Shown here: one piece after another, positions 1-12,800 of the stretch
Layout: each line of letters opens with the position of its first letter
Numbering within the stretch: position 1 is the stretch's first letter
NCBI RefSeq assembly: GCF_945859705.1
Contig: NC_079134.1
Span: forward strand, 159,747,718 to 159,811,717
Source of the DNA: Episyrphus balteatus
Lineage: Eukaryota; Arthropoda; Insecta; Diptera; Syrphidae
Length of the DNA stretch: 64,000 bases
Direction: 5' to 3'
The notes under the pieces: model-generated
What the model saw: only the letters and a program-made list of their open reading frames with translations
Database searches by the model: none
Told to the model about the DNA's origin: nothing
Made by a program: the position numbers and the translations under genes

Positions 1-1066
1 TACCTACTCAACCTACATGTAGCAAAATCGCTTTATACAAAATAAAACATTTTATTTTATTAAATTTTGTTTTTTAATTAAATTTATTTATTTATAACAC
101 AGCCAGCGCACCTCTTTCCTTCTGGGTTTTGTCTTAGAGGATATAATATATGGAGTGCTTGTTCCTATACCCAATACATTGTAACGCCATATACATACAT
201 GGATAGGGGTCGCTGCCTTCGTTTTTCAGTGCGAGTCCGGTTCCGCAGCCGTAAATAAACACGCTTGTTGATGACAGCCATCTAATGAAAATAAAATGGA
301 GGCATGCACTCATCGAAAAACTTAAAGAAACTAGAGCCCTCTATAAAAGCTTCACGGAACTAACAGCACAAGCACTCCATATATTATATCCTCTAAGGGT
401 TTTGTTTACTTTAAAAAAAGTTTACAAATCTCTCATCTGTCAAAAATATGTCTTAGATGTGTTCAAGTGTTCATAGTCATGTTGTTCTGAATTGTTTCGG
501 GTTTAACTTTTTGGTTCTTAAAGATTAACTTCGGTATTTTTTAAGTAACTCCGAACATACAAAAAGTATTTAATTGAGTTGTTAAAACCAAAAAAAAATT
601 TCATTTTCGGTCGAAAAGCGAGATTGAAAGTACTAAGTTATTTGACTCTACGATACGATACGATAGAAATTGAAATCAATAAAGAATGAATTTAAAGAGG
701 AAATCATATTTAAACAGTAGAGGAAGTTTTTTTATTCTGGTATACATGTTTTTTTTTTGACCTCATTAGAAATTTAGTGAACGGTTTGCTCCCAAATTTT
801 GTTGATGTCCACACTTAACCTATATAATATTTTTTATATTAATTTGAATTCACAGAATTAAATATTTAAATTAATTTTGATTAGAAAAAAGTATGTAGTT
901 ATAAAACAAAACAAATATAAAAAAAAAAATAAATAATTGACAAAAGAACGTTCTCGGACCTAAGTGACAAAATAATAATTTTTACCTGTGGAAAACTTAT
1001 TTGCATGAGGAAAAAAAAAAGTATTGCGCTCTTTTTAGGAATGCAATTGTGAGACAATATAGACCG
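1..1066. other. AT-rich flank, nothing recognised
   Basis: The only open frames are short and without coding character. Two short matches to each other (TTAGAGGATATAATATATGG near 135 and its complement CATATATTATATCCTCTAAG near 378) make a local inverted repeat of about 20 bp, spacer about 225 bp. Confidence 0.4.
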
Positions 1067-3948
1067 AGAGCCAGCGACCTAAAGTTTGCAGGTAATTGCT
1101 TAGTATTCACCCCTATGAAATATGTTTAAGGACATCCCCAGGCATGTTACTGCAAAAAAAAAAGTCTCGTGAGACGTGGCAAAAACGGTCTGCCAAGCAC
1201 TTGAATGTGAAAAAAATTTTAAATTAAGAACTCGACCTTAAATCAAAAAAAAAATATTTAAAGAGAACGGCAACACTTACAAAACTAAACGATACCTTTT
1301 TTTAAAGGTAAAAAGTTATACTACTTTTTGGTTTTTATATAAATGTTTTTTGATGAATAGTTTTTGAAACAAAAAATTTCAAACACAAAATTTTGAAAAA
1401 AAATTCAAAAAAAGTTCAAACAGTTTTTTTTTTTCATAAAATTTACCCAATCACGTATTATTTTTTTTTTGTTTTAATTTCTCTTATATATTTTGAGTCA
1501 AACACCGAAAATTAAAAGTCAAAATCTCTTTTACTTTTCGAGAAATCTGAAAATTACCAAACCTTCTATTTTTTCACCAACGCCAAAATTACGGCTATTA
1601 ATTATGTCTTTCAGAAAGGAAGTAAGATGTTCACGGGTTTTATTGCAGGAATCGTTCAATGGGTTATAAAAAAGATAAAACCGTGGAGTGCTATTAATTG
1701 AGAGGGTGGGAACTGGAGATAGGGGTGCAAAAGCCCCCTTTTTGGTTTTTTCAATATATCTCGTAAACAAAGCATAATTTTGAGATATTGTTCTTAATAA
1801 ATTTTGTAGAAAATAAAATTTCCTATAATAATAATGTTTTTTAAAAATTTATAAAAAAAATTTCCTTAACAAAACAGTCAAAACAAACAAAAAAAAAATC
1901 AAACAAAATCAATTTTTTTAGTTTTTTTACTTTTTTGGTTGTGTCTCTTATTTGGGCTGAGATAGACATTAACATTGCTCTAATAAAACATAGAAGATTA
2001 AATTTTCTTTGAAATGCTGGTCTCATCAAATTTTTTCATTGAAAATTAACCAAAATATGGCCATTTGAACATATCTTTTTTTCGCAGATTCAGTTTTTCT
2101 CAAGTAAAAAAGAAAAATTTGAGGGGAAAGTACTATAACTTAGCAACCAAGAATTGATAGCGGTTTTTTGTAGAAGGGTTAAATACAATCATTTTTTACT
2201 ATGGGAGGGGGTGTCTATCTTCCCCCGTTTAGGCGGAAGGGGTTAATAAAAAAAAGAAAAATACTTAAAATCAAAAAAATTTATTAAAAAACAACGGTAA
2301 CACTTACAGTTATGAACGATACTTTTTTCGAATGCTAAAATTATACACTAAATTTAAATTTTTAAGTTAAGTTATTTAAACCGACTATTTCGAAATAAAC
2401 GATTTCAAAGTCAAAATTTTAGAAAAAAAAGTTTAAAAAACACGTTGATTACTATTTTAAGAATGACTTTGGATTTCAATACGAAGTTTATCCATAAAGT
2501 AAACAGCCTCAATTGATTTCTTATCAAAAACTGAAAATCATTATGTTCCTATGCCTTCTTGTTTTCCTTAAAAAATTAAAAAATGCAAAAACTACTTTCT
2601 TTACCAGGCTCATTCATTTATTTTGAAAACAATTGATTTAAATAACTTAACTTAAAAATTTAAATTAAGTGTATAATTTTAGCTTTTGAAAAAAGTATCG
2701 TTCATAACTGTAAGTGTTACCGTTGTTTTTTAATAAATTTTTTTGATTTTAAGTATTTTTCTTTTTTTTAATAACCCCTTCCGCCTAAACGGGGGAAGAT
2801 AGACACCCCCTCCCATAGTAAAAAATGATTGTATTTAACCCTTCTACAAAAAACCGCTATCAATTCTTGGTTGCTAAGTTATAGTACTTTCCCCTCAAAT
2901 TTTTCTTTTTTACTTGAGAAAAACTGAATCTGCGAAAAAAAGATATGTTCAAATGGCCATATTTTGGTTAATTTTCAATGAAAAAATTTGATGAGACCAG
3001 CATTTCAAAGAAAATTTAATCTTCTATGTTTTATTAGAGCAATGTTAATGTCTATCTCAGCCCAAATAAGAGACACAAACAAAAAAGTAAAAAAACTAAA
3101 AAAATTGATTTTGTTTGATTTTTTTTTGTTTGTTTTGACTGTTTTGTTAAGGAAATTTTTTTTATAAATTTTTAAAAAACATTATTATTATAGGAAATTT
3201 TATTCTCTACAAAATTTATTAAGAACAATATCTCAAAATTATGCTTTGTTTACGAGATATATTGAAAAAACCAAAAAGGGGGCTTTTGCACCCCTATCTC
3301 CAGTTCCCACCCTCTCATTTAATAGCACTCCACGGTTTTATCTTTTTTATAACCCATTGAACGATTCCTGCAATAAAACCCGTGAACATCTTACTTCCTT
3401 TCTGAAAGACATAATTAATAGCCGTAATTTTGGCGTTGGTGAAAAAATAGAAGGTTTGGTAATTTTCAGATTTCTCGAAAAGTAAAAGAGATTTTGACTT
3501 TTAATTTTCGGTGTTTGACTCAAAATATATAAGAGAAGTTAAAACAAAAAAAAAATAATACTTGATTGGGTAAATTTTATGAAAAAAAAAACTGTTTGAA
3601 CTTTTTTTGAATTTTTTTTCAAAATTTTGTGTTTGAAATTTTTTGTTTCAAAAACTATTCATCAAAAAACATTTATATAAAAACCAAAAAGTAGTATAAC
3701 TTTTTACCTTTAAAAAAAGGTATCGTTTAGTTTTGTAAGTGTTGCCGTTCTCTTTAAATATTTTTTTTTTGATTTAAGGTCGAGTTCTTAATTTAAAATT
3801 TTTTTCACATTCAAGTGCTTGGCAGACCGTTTTTGCCACGTCTCACGAGACTTTTTTTTTTGCAGTAACATGCCTGGGGATGTCCTTAAACATATTTCAT
3901 AGGGGTGAATACTAAGCAATTACCTGCAAACTTTAGGTCGCTGGCTCT
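1067..3948. mobile_element. Giant inverted repeat (fold-back element) without transposase
   Basis: The left arm (1067-2380, about 1.31 kb) is repeated almost base for base in reverse complement at 2637-3948, leaving a 256 bp spacer. A weaker match continues outward to about 1043 and 3975. Landmark pairs are CTCGTGAGACGTGG near 1170 and its complement near 3840, and the block around GGGGAAGATAGACACC near 2220 and 2800. No transposase frame exists; each arm carries the same 79-codon open frame, which is probably not a gene. The high arm identity means recent formation or gene conversion. The structure is that of a Foldback/TU-type element or a MITE grown by duplication. Confidence 0.85.
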
Positions 3949-3975
3949 TAGACTAATAGTCTCATTGCAAACACG

Positions 3976-6778
3976 ATGCCCATTTTCCAGCCCCATTCTG
4001 CTATTCAATTCACGTAAAAGTCTTAACTAGAAAGAGTTGAAATGGCGGTTAGAATTAAATCTAAGCACAATTTTTGTCTTCAGAACTTCTTAAATGGACG
4101 GGAAAAAATATCAACTTATTTAGTTATGACCAAACTAACAATTATTGCACTTAAATACTTTGTTTCGAAAAAATTAAATCCCACCGAAAAACACAAAACT
4201 TGCCCGGACACAGGCACTTTCTTTTCAACTGAAAAAAAAACTCGACTGCATAAAATTTTTAATTTTTAATATTTCGTCCAGTTGAGTTGATGTTTTTGAC
4301 ATTTAAACACACCTGCTTCTCTTTTCACTGTCGCTTCACCTACTGGTTTAAAAATTAAAGTAAAGACACATGCTTAGTTTTTGAAAAACCTGCCTATACC
4401 ACATTACCCATGTATACCTACCACATTTACCTAAATTACTAAACAATTTGGACTACTTATTAAAGCTGGTTTATTAATTTGTTATTTTTTAGTTGGTAGA
4501 AATAAAATGTAAATACGAAGAATAAGAGTTTTATTTCGGTTTTCAACTTCAGTACAGGCTCGTCTATCTACCCATTTTTTTTTTTTTTTTCAATTTACGA
4601 TAGTACTTACCCAAATTTTATGTTTTTTTTTAATTAAAAAAAGTAAACAAAGATATTATTTGCAACTATCTCTATTTTTACTACTTACATAACAATGAAA
4701 AATTAAAGTTCAGTTAATATCTAATAGTTTTTGATTGAAGCGATCTTATCTTTTCTTTTATGTTGATAAAAAAAAACATTTTTTTGAATGTTGACCTTGA
4801 ATAATTATGTGTTTTATACAAAAAATATGTACGCATGCACATTATATTCACAACTATCTCATGTATTTGTATATTCTTTTCTGTATCTTCATTTCAATGT
4901 GACAATCTTATCCTCTAAAAATAATAAATAATTCATTATAATCAAATAACTTAAGACGTTTTCAATATTTTCGGTAAGCTACTAATAATTTAAAATAAAC
5001 ATAATATGGGTTATAAATTTATCAATATTGATAAAAGGAGCTTATATTGTTTTGACTGCATGGTTTTGATTTAAAACTAAACAAAATAAGGTGTTCTTAT
5101 AAATAAACAGACTCGTTCAATACACGTCCTTTGTATTAGATACAAGCGGGACCTAAAAAAATTAACCTTAAAAAATAATCATTAAAAAATTAATTCGAAA
5201 AAAACGACGAATTCTCGAATTCCAAAATCAAAGCGATTTTTCCATCCAAATCCAATACTTACTTATTCGGTATTGAAAACTCAAAATTTTTATTTTATAG
5301 GTAAGAAATCTTACCTATAAATATGCGGCAACCATGTTTCTGTGCTGTTTATTTCAATAGCAAAATACAAGCTCAAAAATTATGTTTATATCTTTTGTAT
5401 GACTGGATCATGCACAATGCACATAATTTGTATCCTTTTCGTTTCCATAAAATAAATAAAAACACCAAATTATTTAATAATTTTTTACCAATTTTTTAAT
5501 TATTATTATATATTTTTAGATAATAATAGCAATTGTAATTTTAATAATAATTGTACAAAGCATCGAGTTTTTTTTCAAAGTTTTTTTTTCATTTTTTTTT
5601 TTAATTATTTTTGTTTTCCTTTTTTAAATTAATTTTTCATTATGTTGCTGCCACTGCATCTTCTGTTGAATATATTTTTATTTGTTTTCATACATTTTAT
5701 ATTTTGTTTTTAAATTTAAATATTTATAACACTTTTCTTTTTTTTTTATTATAATAATTATAATTATTATTTAAATATAATACTAGACAAAAAAATGTGT
5801 ATTATTTATTTTGAGTTTTAATTTTTTTTTTTATATATATATTTTTTTAAATGCTTAAAATTTCTGTTTTTTTTTTTTAATTTTATTTTAGTAAAATTAC
5901 AAACAAATGGTACACAGTAAAGAATAAAATTTTAAACAAAAAAAAAAAATTATTGAAACGTAGTATTTTTTTTTTTTAATTTTTAAATATATTTTAATAT
6001 AACTTTTTTTGATATCTGATTTTAAAATTTATGTATAACTATTTAAATAATATATTATGTATATATTTTTGTTTTTTAAGTTATTTAATGTTTTATAAAT
6101 GTTTTTTTTTTTTTAATTATTTTTGTTGTTATTATTTAATGCTTATTTTTTTGTTTGTAATTAGAAAGGAAACACGACGATACAATTCGTATGTATAATT
6201 AAATATTCGTTTTTTATTTATATTTTTTTTTTTCAACAATATTATACGTAAGTAACACAAGTTTTATTTTATTTTTTTGTTTTTGAGAAAACTAAGCTAG
6301 TTTATCAATTTTTTTTTTTCAAAAAAGTTTTGTTTTTTTAGTAGTAGTAGTGCATTTTTTTTATATCAACTATTTTTCGAAAAAAGTTGTATCTAACAAA
6401 TTGTATGTTTATTTGTATTCAATTTTTTTGGTGGTAATTTTTTTTTGTTTAGAAGAAAATTGTAGAAAAAAAAACTAAAGTGTATATGGAAAGAAAGAAA
6501 AATAAAAGAGCAAGTGGAAGTATGGTGAAGTAGATTTTTTTTGTTTTTTTGTTCTGCACATCTTGTTGTTGTGATTTGTAAAACTTTTTTTCTTTATTTT
6601 TTTTTGTTGTTCGACTTAAAAATACCTTGAATCATAAATAAAATGTATATTATATAAACTTTTACATAACTATTTGTATATATATATAATATTTATATAA
6701 ATTGTTTTTGTTTTTTTTTTTTGTTTGTTTTATTAATTATTTCCTATGAGTGTATTCCTCCACTCAAGATATTGACCT
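3976..6778. other. AT-rich downstream region, probably includes the pnut 3' UTR
   Basis: Between about 5.5 and 6.7 kb the plus strand is extremely T-rich, so the minus-strand transcript would be A-rich. Several AATAAA signals exist on the minus strand, the first 45 nt after the pnut stop (6734-6729). The true poly(A) site cannot be chosen. A TAGGTAAGAA/TTCTTACCTA palindrome lies at about 5298-5320. No gene was seen. Confidence 0.4.
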
Positions 6779-6830
6779 CTAGAACAAACTCTTCTTTTTC
6801 TTGTCTTTTTTGTCTTTGCCGTCGACGGTT
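6779..6830 (-). CDS. pnut: pnut terminal exon (classical short tail)
   Basis: The coding part is 52 nt after the acceptor TTTTTACAG|AACC. It encodes TVDGKDKKDKKKKSLF and a TAG stop. The fly peanut protein ends in a very similar Lys-rich sequence with final -LF, so this is most likely the ancestral terminus. Phase matches exon 8 (GA+A). The intron from 19618 to 6831 is 12.8 kb and contains the alternative terminal exon. Confidence 0.88.
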
Positions 6831-9800
6831 CTGTAAAAAGGGAATTGATGGAGATTTGTTGTTGTTTCTAAGTGAATTTATTTATTGATTTTTTTTTTAA
6901 TTTCAAGTGCTATTTATTTTATTTATTTTTTTGTAGAAATTTTATGATTTCTTTTTTTTTGTCTTTTGAAAAAATGGGAGATGTAAAGTTTACAATGAGT
7001 GATGTATTTTTTTTTCTTTTTTTTATAGATTTTTTTTTTTTAACACAGAAAATAATAATAAAAACAAATTAAAAATTAAATATTTGAAGTAGTTGAAGAG
7101 TAGTAGGTAGATATAAATATATATATTTTTTTTTTAATTTCGTAAAAAAGAATGTGTTGTCTATTAATGAAGTGATTTTCTTTTCTTATTATTATTTTTT
7201 TTTTCTAGAAACTTCAGTAAAAATATGATTTACGAAGACTAAAACTATGTGGAGTTGAGATGGTAAACTTTTTTCGTTTAAAGGTGGAATTCATTCCACT
7301 ACTGAAAACAAAGAAAATTTTATATATTTTTAGAAAAAAAAATGCTTTCTTGTATAAAGAATTTCCAATTAGTGATTTTTTGGTATTAATAGTGCGGCTG
7401 CTAAAAAAAAATTGAATTAAAGCCCACTCACCAAACAGAAGTGAATATTATATTGATACAGAAAACAATGTGAAATATTTACATTTTTTTTTTAAATTAA
7501 TATGACTTCGTTTTTTTTCTCAAAAGAACTCATAGTTGTTTGAGAAAGATGTTTTGAAGGTTAAAATATTAATGGGTTATTAAAAAAAAAAATAATAAGG
7601 AATTAATGAAGAATTATGTTTAAACACAATTTGCAAACCAATTTGCTGCAACTTTTTGAATGAAACATATTTAAAGCAAACGTTGGGTGACACTCGTTTC
7701 CAAAAAAATTGAATTCTTACCAAAACGTCTTTCAAAGTTTTAACTGCTCTCTGTAGTTAAATAACAAATAAATTGTTTATTTCTTTCGGTAGTCAGTAGG
7801 ATTTTCGAAAGAAAAAAAAAATAATCCATTTAATTTCGGAACCAATCGACACAAGCTGAATTTTATACATTCTTCAATGAAAAACAGATAAGTATATAAA
7901 ATGACAGTCCTAAACAATTAGGGATCAAAAATATATACTTTGTAAGTTTTTGGTAATTGAAAAATAGTTATTTTTTGCGAGTATAGCAACAGTTTAATTT
8001 CAAAAATGTTAAATCTAAATAGATTGAAGCTGTTTTTAAAATTTTCTTTTATGATTTCTTTTAAAAAGATGAATTTTTTGAAAAAAAAATTAAAATCTGT
8101 AGTTTTTCTTTTTTTAATAATTTCTTTAAATTAATTTTTCAAAAAAAAAGAAAGTTGAAGTAAAGTTGGTTTGCCATTTTCTAGCAATTACACTGGCCAA
8201 CACATAAAAATTTTCCAGAGTGTTGTTTATCATTTCTCACTAAATTTAGAATGCTGATTCCGAAAACAACATTAGTTTTTTTCTAGCAACTCTAGTTCTT
8301 GAGTTATTCATACATGAAAAGGCATAGAAATTCATACAAATTTTTTTTTGTCAAATTATTTTTTAATTTAAATTTTTTTTTTTTGTATTTTTATTTTACT
8401 TACTGAACCAAAATACAATACATTCAAAATAAATTTTTCCAGCAAAACTTTAAAAACGCTTGTAATAATAAAATCTAAAAAAAAATAGTATGAAATCACC
8501 CCAAAATTTGAAAAATGAAAATATCTAAAAAACTAGAGCTCCTAGAAAGCAACCAGTGTGATTTTTAGGCTTAGTGAACCCAAATGCATTAGGTTCGAGA
8601 AAAAATTTTCTGGAAAATGTTAACAAACAGTTAAAATAAGCATAACTTTAAAATTAGTACGAAGTTACCCCCAAAATGTGGAAAACCTAAATATTTCAAA
8701 AAATAGAGCTCCTAGAAAAAAATTAATGTTATAGGTTTACTGACCCTAATACATTAAGTTTAATAAAAAAATTTTTCTGGAAAATTCGAATAAACACTCA
8801 AAATAAGGAAAATTGAAAAATTAGTATGAATATTCCTCAAATATGAAAAGTTAAATATTCCAAAAACTAGAGCTGCTAGAAAGAAACCAATATGATTTTT
8901 AAGCATACTGAACCCAAATCTATAAAATTAGATATAAATCCTTCTGGAAAATTTTTAAAAGTTGAAAATTGTTTTGCAGTGTTATTTATCAACGTGTAAA
9001 ATACAAAATGTAAAAAATTTAAAATTTATTTTTTAATTCAAAAAAAGCTAGCTATATTTTTTTTCAAAATTTTGGTTTATAATTTAAAAATTTGCTTTTG
9101 CTTAAAATTTCTTTAAAATTGAGTTAAAAAAAAATCAGATAAAAAAAAACGGTTCTATGGCAGATACCTACTATTAGAAATTATTATTTTCGATAGACCT
9201 TGTTTTAAGTATGTAGGTTTGTACCAACATATGTAAACAAAACAATGCGCGAATATTCAATTTTTGAAACTTGAGCCATAAGGGAAAAATTATAATAATA
9301 TCAAATCGCTTTGTCACTGAATAGACAAAATACAAAAAAAAAAAATGATTCGTAAAAAACCTAACTAATCAATTTTAATATTTTACCAAATTTTCTAGCT
9401 TTTTTGGAAGTTAAAATTGTTTGCAAACCTGTGCCAATACATTTAAATACAGATATTTTCATTGTTTATTTGAATGCAATTTTATTCCAAAACAAACCTT
9501 ATTTTAACCCGGCTGAAATAAACTACAAGCAGCAGGTTAATTAACTTCACTTATACAAGTTTGTTTTTAAAAAGATGTTCGAAATGAAAAAAAAAAATTA
9601 ATTTCATGACAATTAATGGTAAAATTGAGACTAATTTTAATATTTTTTTAAAAAATACTCTAAACAACACACAAAATCAGGGAAAATTTTAAAACCCCGA
9701 ATACAAAATTTCAAACAGCGAAAACATTTCTCACTTCAAAAAATTAATAACAATAACCTTATTAAAGGCAAAAATGTAAAACCAGCGCATTTAAAAACTA

Positions 9801-12800
9801 CATACTAGGAGTCAAACTTCACTCTCAAGCCACTAAATAACCCATTTAGCCGTTACGTTTGAAAGGATAAGTGTGTGTATTAATTTTGAATGCAAAACGG
9901 AACGTATAAACGGGTTCTAGGAATATATTTTCAATTTAAAATAAATCCACACTCCTCAAAAAAATTCTTGGAGAAAATATCACATCCCCAGAAATATGGG
10001 CTTTTTACCTGTATTATCCAACTGAGTTTAATCGGCCACCCAATATAAACCTTGTTGATATACAATAGTTGGTAAAACTGAAAATATTTAAATTAGGTGC
10101 GGCTTTTGATCCACTTGAATGTAAAACCAAGCAATTTATTATAGTTAATTTAATAATTTAAAACAAAAAACTTTGATAATGATATCGAATTAAAAAAAAA
10201 AACTAATTTCATTCAACGAACAAATTGTAATATTTTTTTTTGGGATCTTCAATGAATCTATTTCGACCAATTGTTATTAATTTGTTCATGAATGAATGAG
10301 AATGCTATTTATCATGGTTGTTTGAAAACATATTTTTCAACTATTAAACAAAATTTTTGATTCTTGCTTAAAGTATCGACGAAGTATAGAAGAACCAGAA
10401 TTCGTTTCCTATCTGTCACTTATCCTTAATTTCACTCAACTACTGAAAAACCAGTCTATTGAATGAACACGATCAGCAAAACTACTTAACTTGATCTTCT
10501 TGAATAGAATTTTCATTTTGTCGTCTTACCTCCCAAAGTGTTTCAATCATATCTAAAGTTTTATTTAATGTTTAAGAAATAATGTTGGACTAATTTTGAT
10601 GAAAACAGATGACGAATTATTTCTACTGTAAGGAGTTAACATGCATTTCGAAGAAAAAAAAAAATATATATAAAATCCAATGGATGAAATCTGTGATGAA
10701 TGGTTTGAGTTCAAAACATAAGTAAAATTCATTTAGGATTAAGACGATATTATTGAAAGTTATTTGTTTTTAGAGTTTTAGACACATTCAACGGAAAAGA
10801 AGATACTGACAGTTCCTGAGTTCATTATTATTTTTACCTTTGTTCTTTTTTTTTTTTAGTAATTTGTGTTGTTGTTGTTTTTTTAAAGGAATGTTGGTAT
10901 GAAGACTTATGTTATATTTTGTGCACAGAAGAACTTAAATTTGCAATTCACCTTGCTTTATCGTTTTCATCGGAGAACCATTTTTTTCGCGTGAATGGTT
11001 TGCCATCGAACTGTCCTTTAAGTTTTTTTTTTCAACAGCAACATGTTGATAACCACAACATGCGTATGTGAATTTATTGTTTATTATGTTAAACAACATG
11101 TTGAAACGGAACTAGAACATAAAATTTGAAAGTGAATTTCAGTGTTTATTAGGTATGTATTAAGTTATGACTTAAGCAGAAACAGTGACCGAATTTATTA
11201 CAAAGCCAATCAATGCTTTTAATGTGAAATATTTAAGTACAAAGTGCGCTGCAAACGGAAGACACCAAATGTATATGTTTTATAATAGAAGCTCGATGAT
11301 ACCGAAATTATTTAAAGTTAAACAGTTTGAGTGCCCGCCCCTTGGTCAGAAGTATTATATGTACTTAGTATCTTATTCCATACCTTTGCTAGAACGAAAG
11401 ATTTCCAGGAATGGTTTGTGTTTCTGAACGCCTTCGTTTCATTTCTATTACACTGGTCTGCAAGGAAATCCTCCTTTAAATAAAACTATACTTTTCTAAA
11501 GGATTTTTGTATGCTGATTCCGAATCCGTCACGTCACGTTTTTTTAGATATTCGCGTTAGAAAATCTCACAAACCCTTTTTTTGCGAAGAAATATTTTGG
11601 AATAATGTAATCCTTTTCAATTAAAACTGTTACGGTTTATGAAAGAACTTATTTTTGTCTTTCAAATTCAGTTTCGATCTTCTCATTATCTTTTTTCTTC
11701 TCTGAGATATTTTAATTTAAGTAAGTTTAGTAGGTTTGGCATATCTTACCATAAAGAAACTGATATCAAAAATTAATAATTCTTTCCCCCTAGAACAAAA
11801 GTATACTTTTCTAATGGACACAAGTGTGCTAATTTTGAATCCGAACTCAAAAAATTTCGGTCAGCTCTAGTTTTTGAAATACATATAGTAGTTTTTTTGA
11901 GATTTAAAAAAAAAAAACTTGATTGTGTGATACTTTAATGCGAATATCTCAAAATCCTGACGTGATAGAATTTTTTTGACTTCGGATTCTAACTCTGCAC
12001 ATCAAAAACTATAAGAAAAGTATACTTTTGTTTTTAGGAGAAACAAATCTGAAGCTTTACAAGGCAGTTTATCGAATAGTTTATTACAAATAAGATATTT
12101 CTAAATAGAAAAATAGTATTTAAAATTACAAAGCACGTAAAAATTTTGTTTAATGTATTTTATCATGGTTTTCTTTACAAATTTGACTTTTTTAAATATA
12201 ATGGGCGTTGATATTTTACATTTTCCTTAATTAAGGTGTTTTTGTTCATGTAGGATTTACTAATAAGTGAAGGATTTCGATATTTCTGCTTTTTTTTTTG
12301 TCAATCAGTATTTTAAAATATAAGTAAACATTAATGCAAAAAGGCATATTTGGTGTCAATCGATAGGAATAAGTTCTCCAAATTTAAGTTCAATGCCACA
12401 AATAGTTTTAATTTTACACAAGTTCAAATGAATCTAACTTGTGATTTTTTAGAAACTACCCACATTTTTCAAAAATCATTTTTACAAAAATGGTACCTGA
12501 TAGAATTTTTCTGAAACCAGATTTAGATCCAGAAAAGTCTAATCTTTCATAATATAAACAAATTATTTGAAGAGATATTCTAGATGCGGGTTTCTGCTTC
12601 AAATTTATGAGATAAAATTCCATGATTTGCAGAATATTTTTCCCATACAAATTTTGACAGCTCATTTCTACCGATAGAAAATTCTACGGTTTCTGCTACT
12701 GTTTCTATATTAAACTTTATGTAGCTCTAGGCAATGACTTGAAATCATTAGTACATAGAGAAAACTCTTGTCAGCACTTAATCCAAAAGTTAAATTTTCT

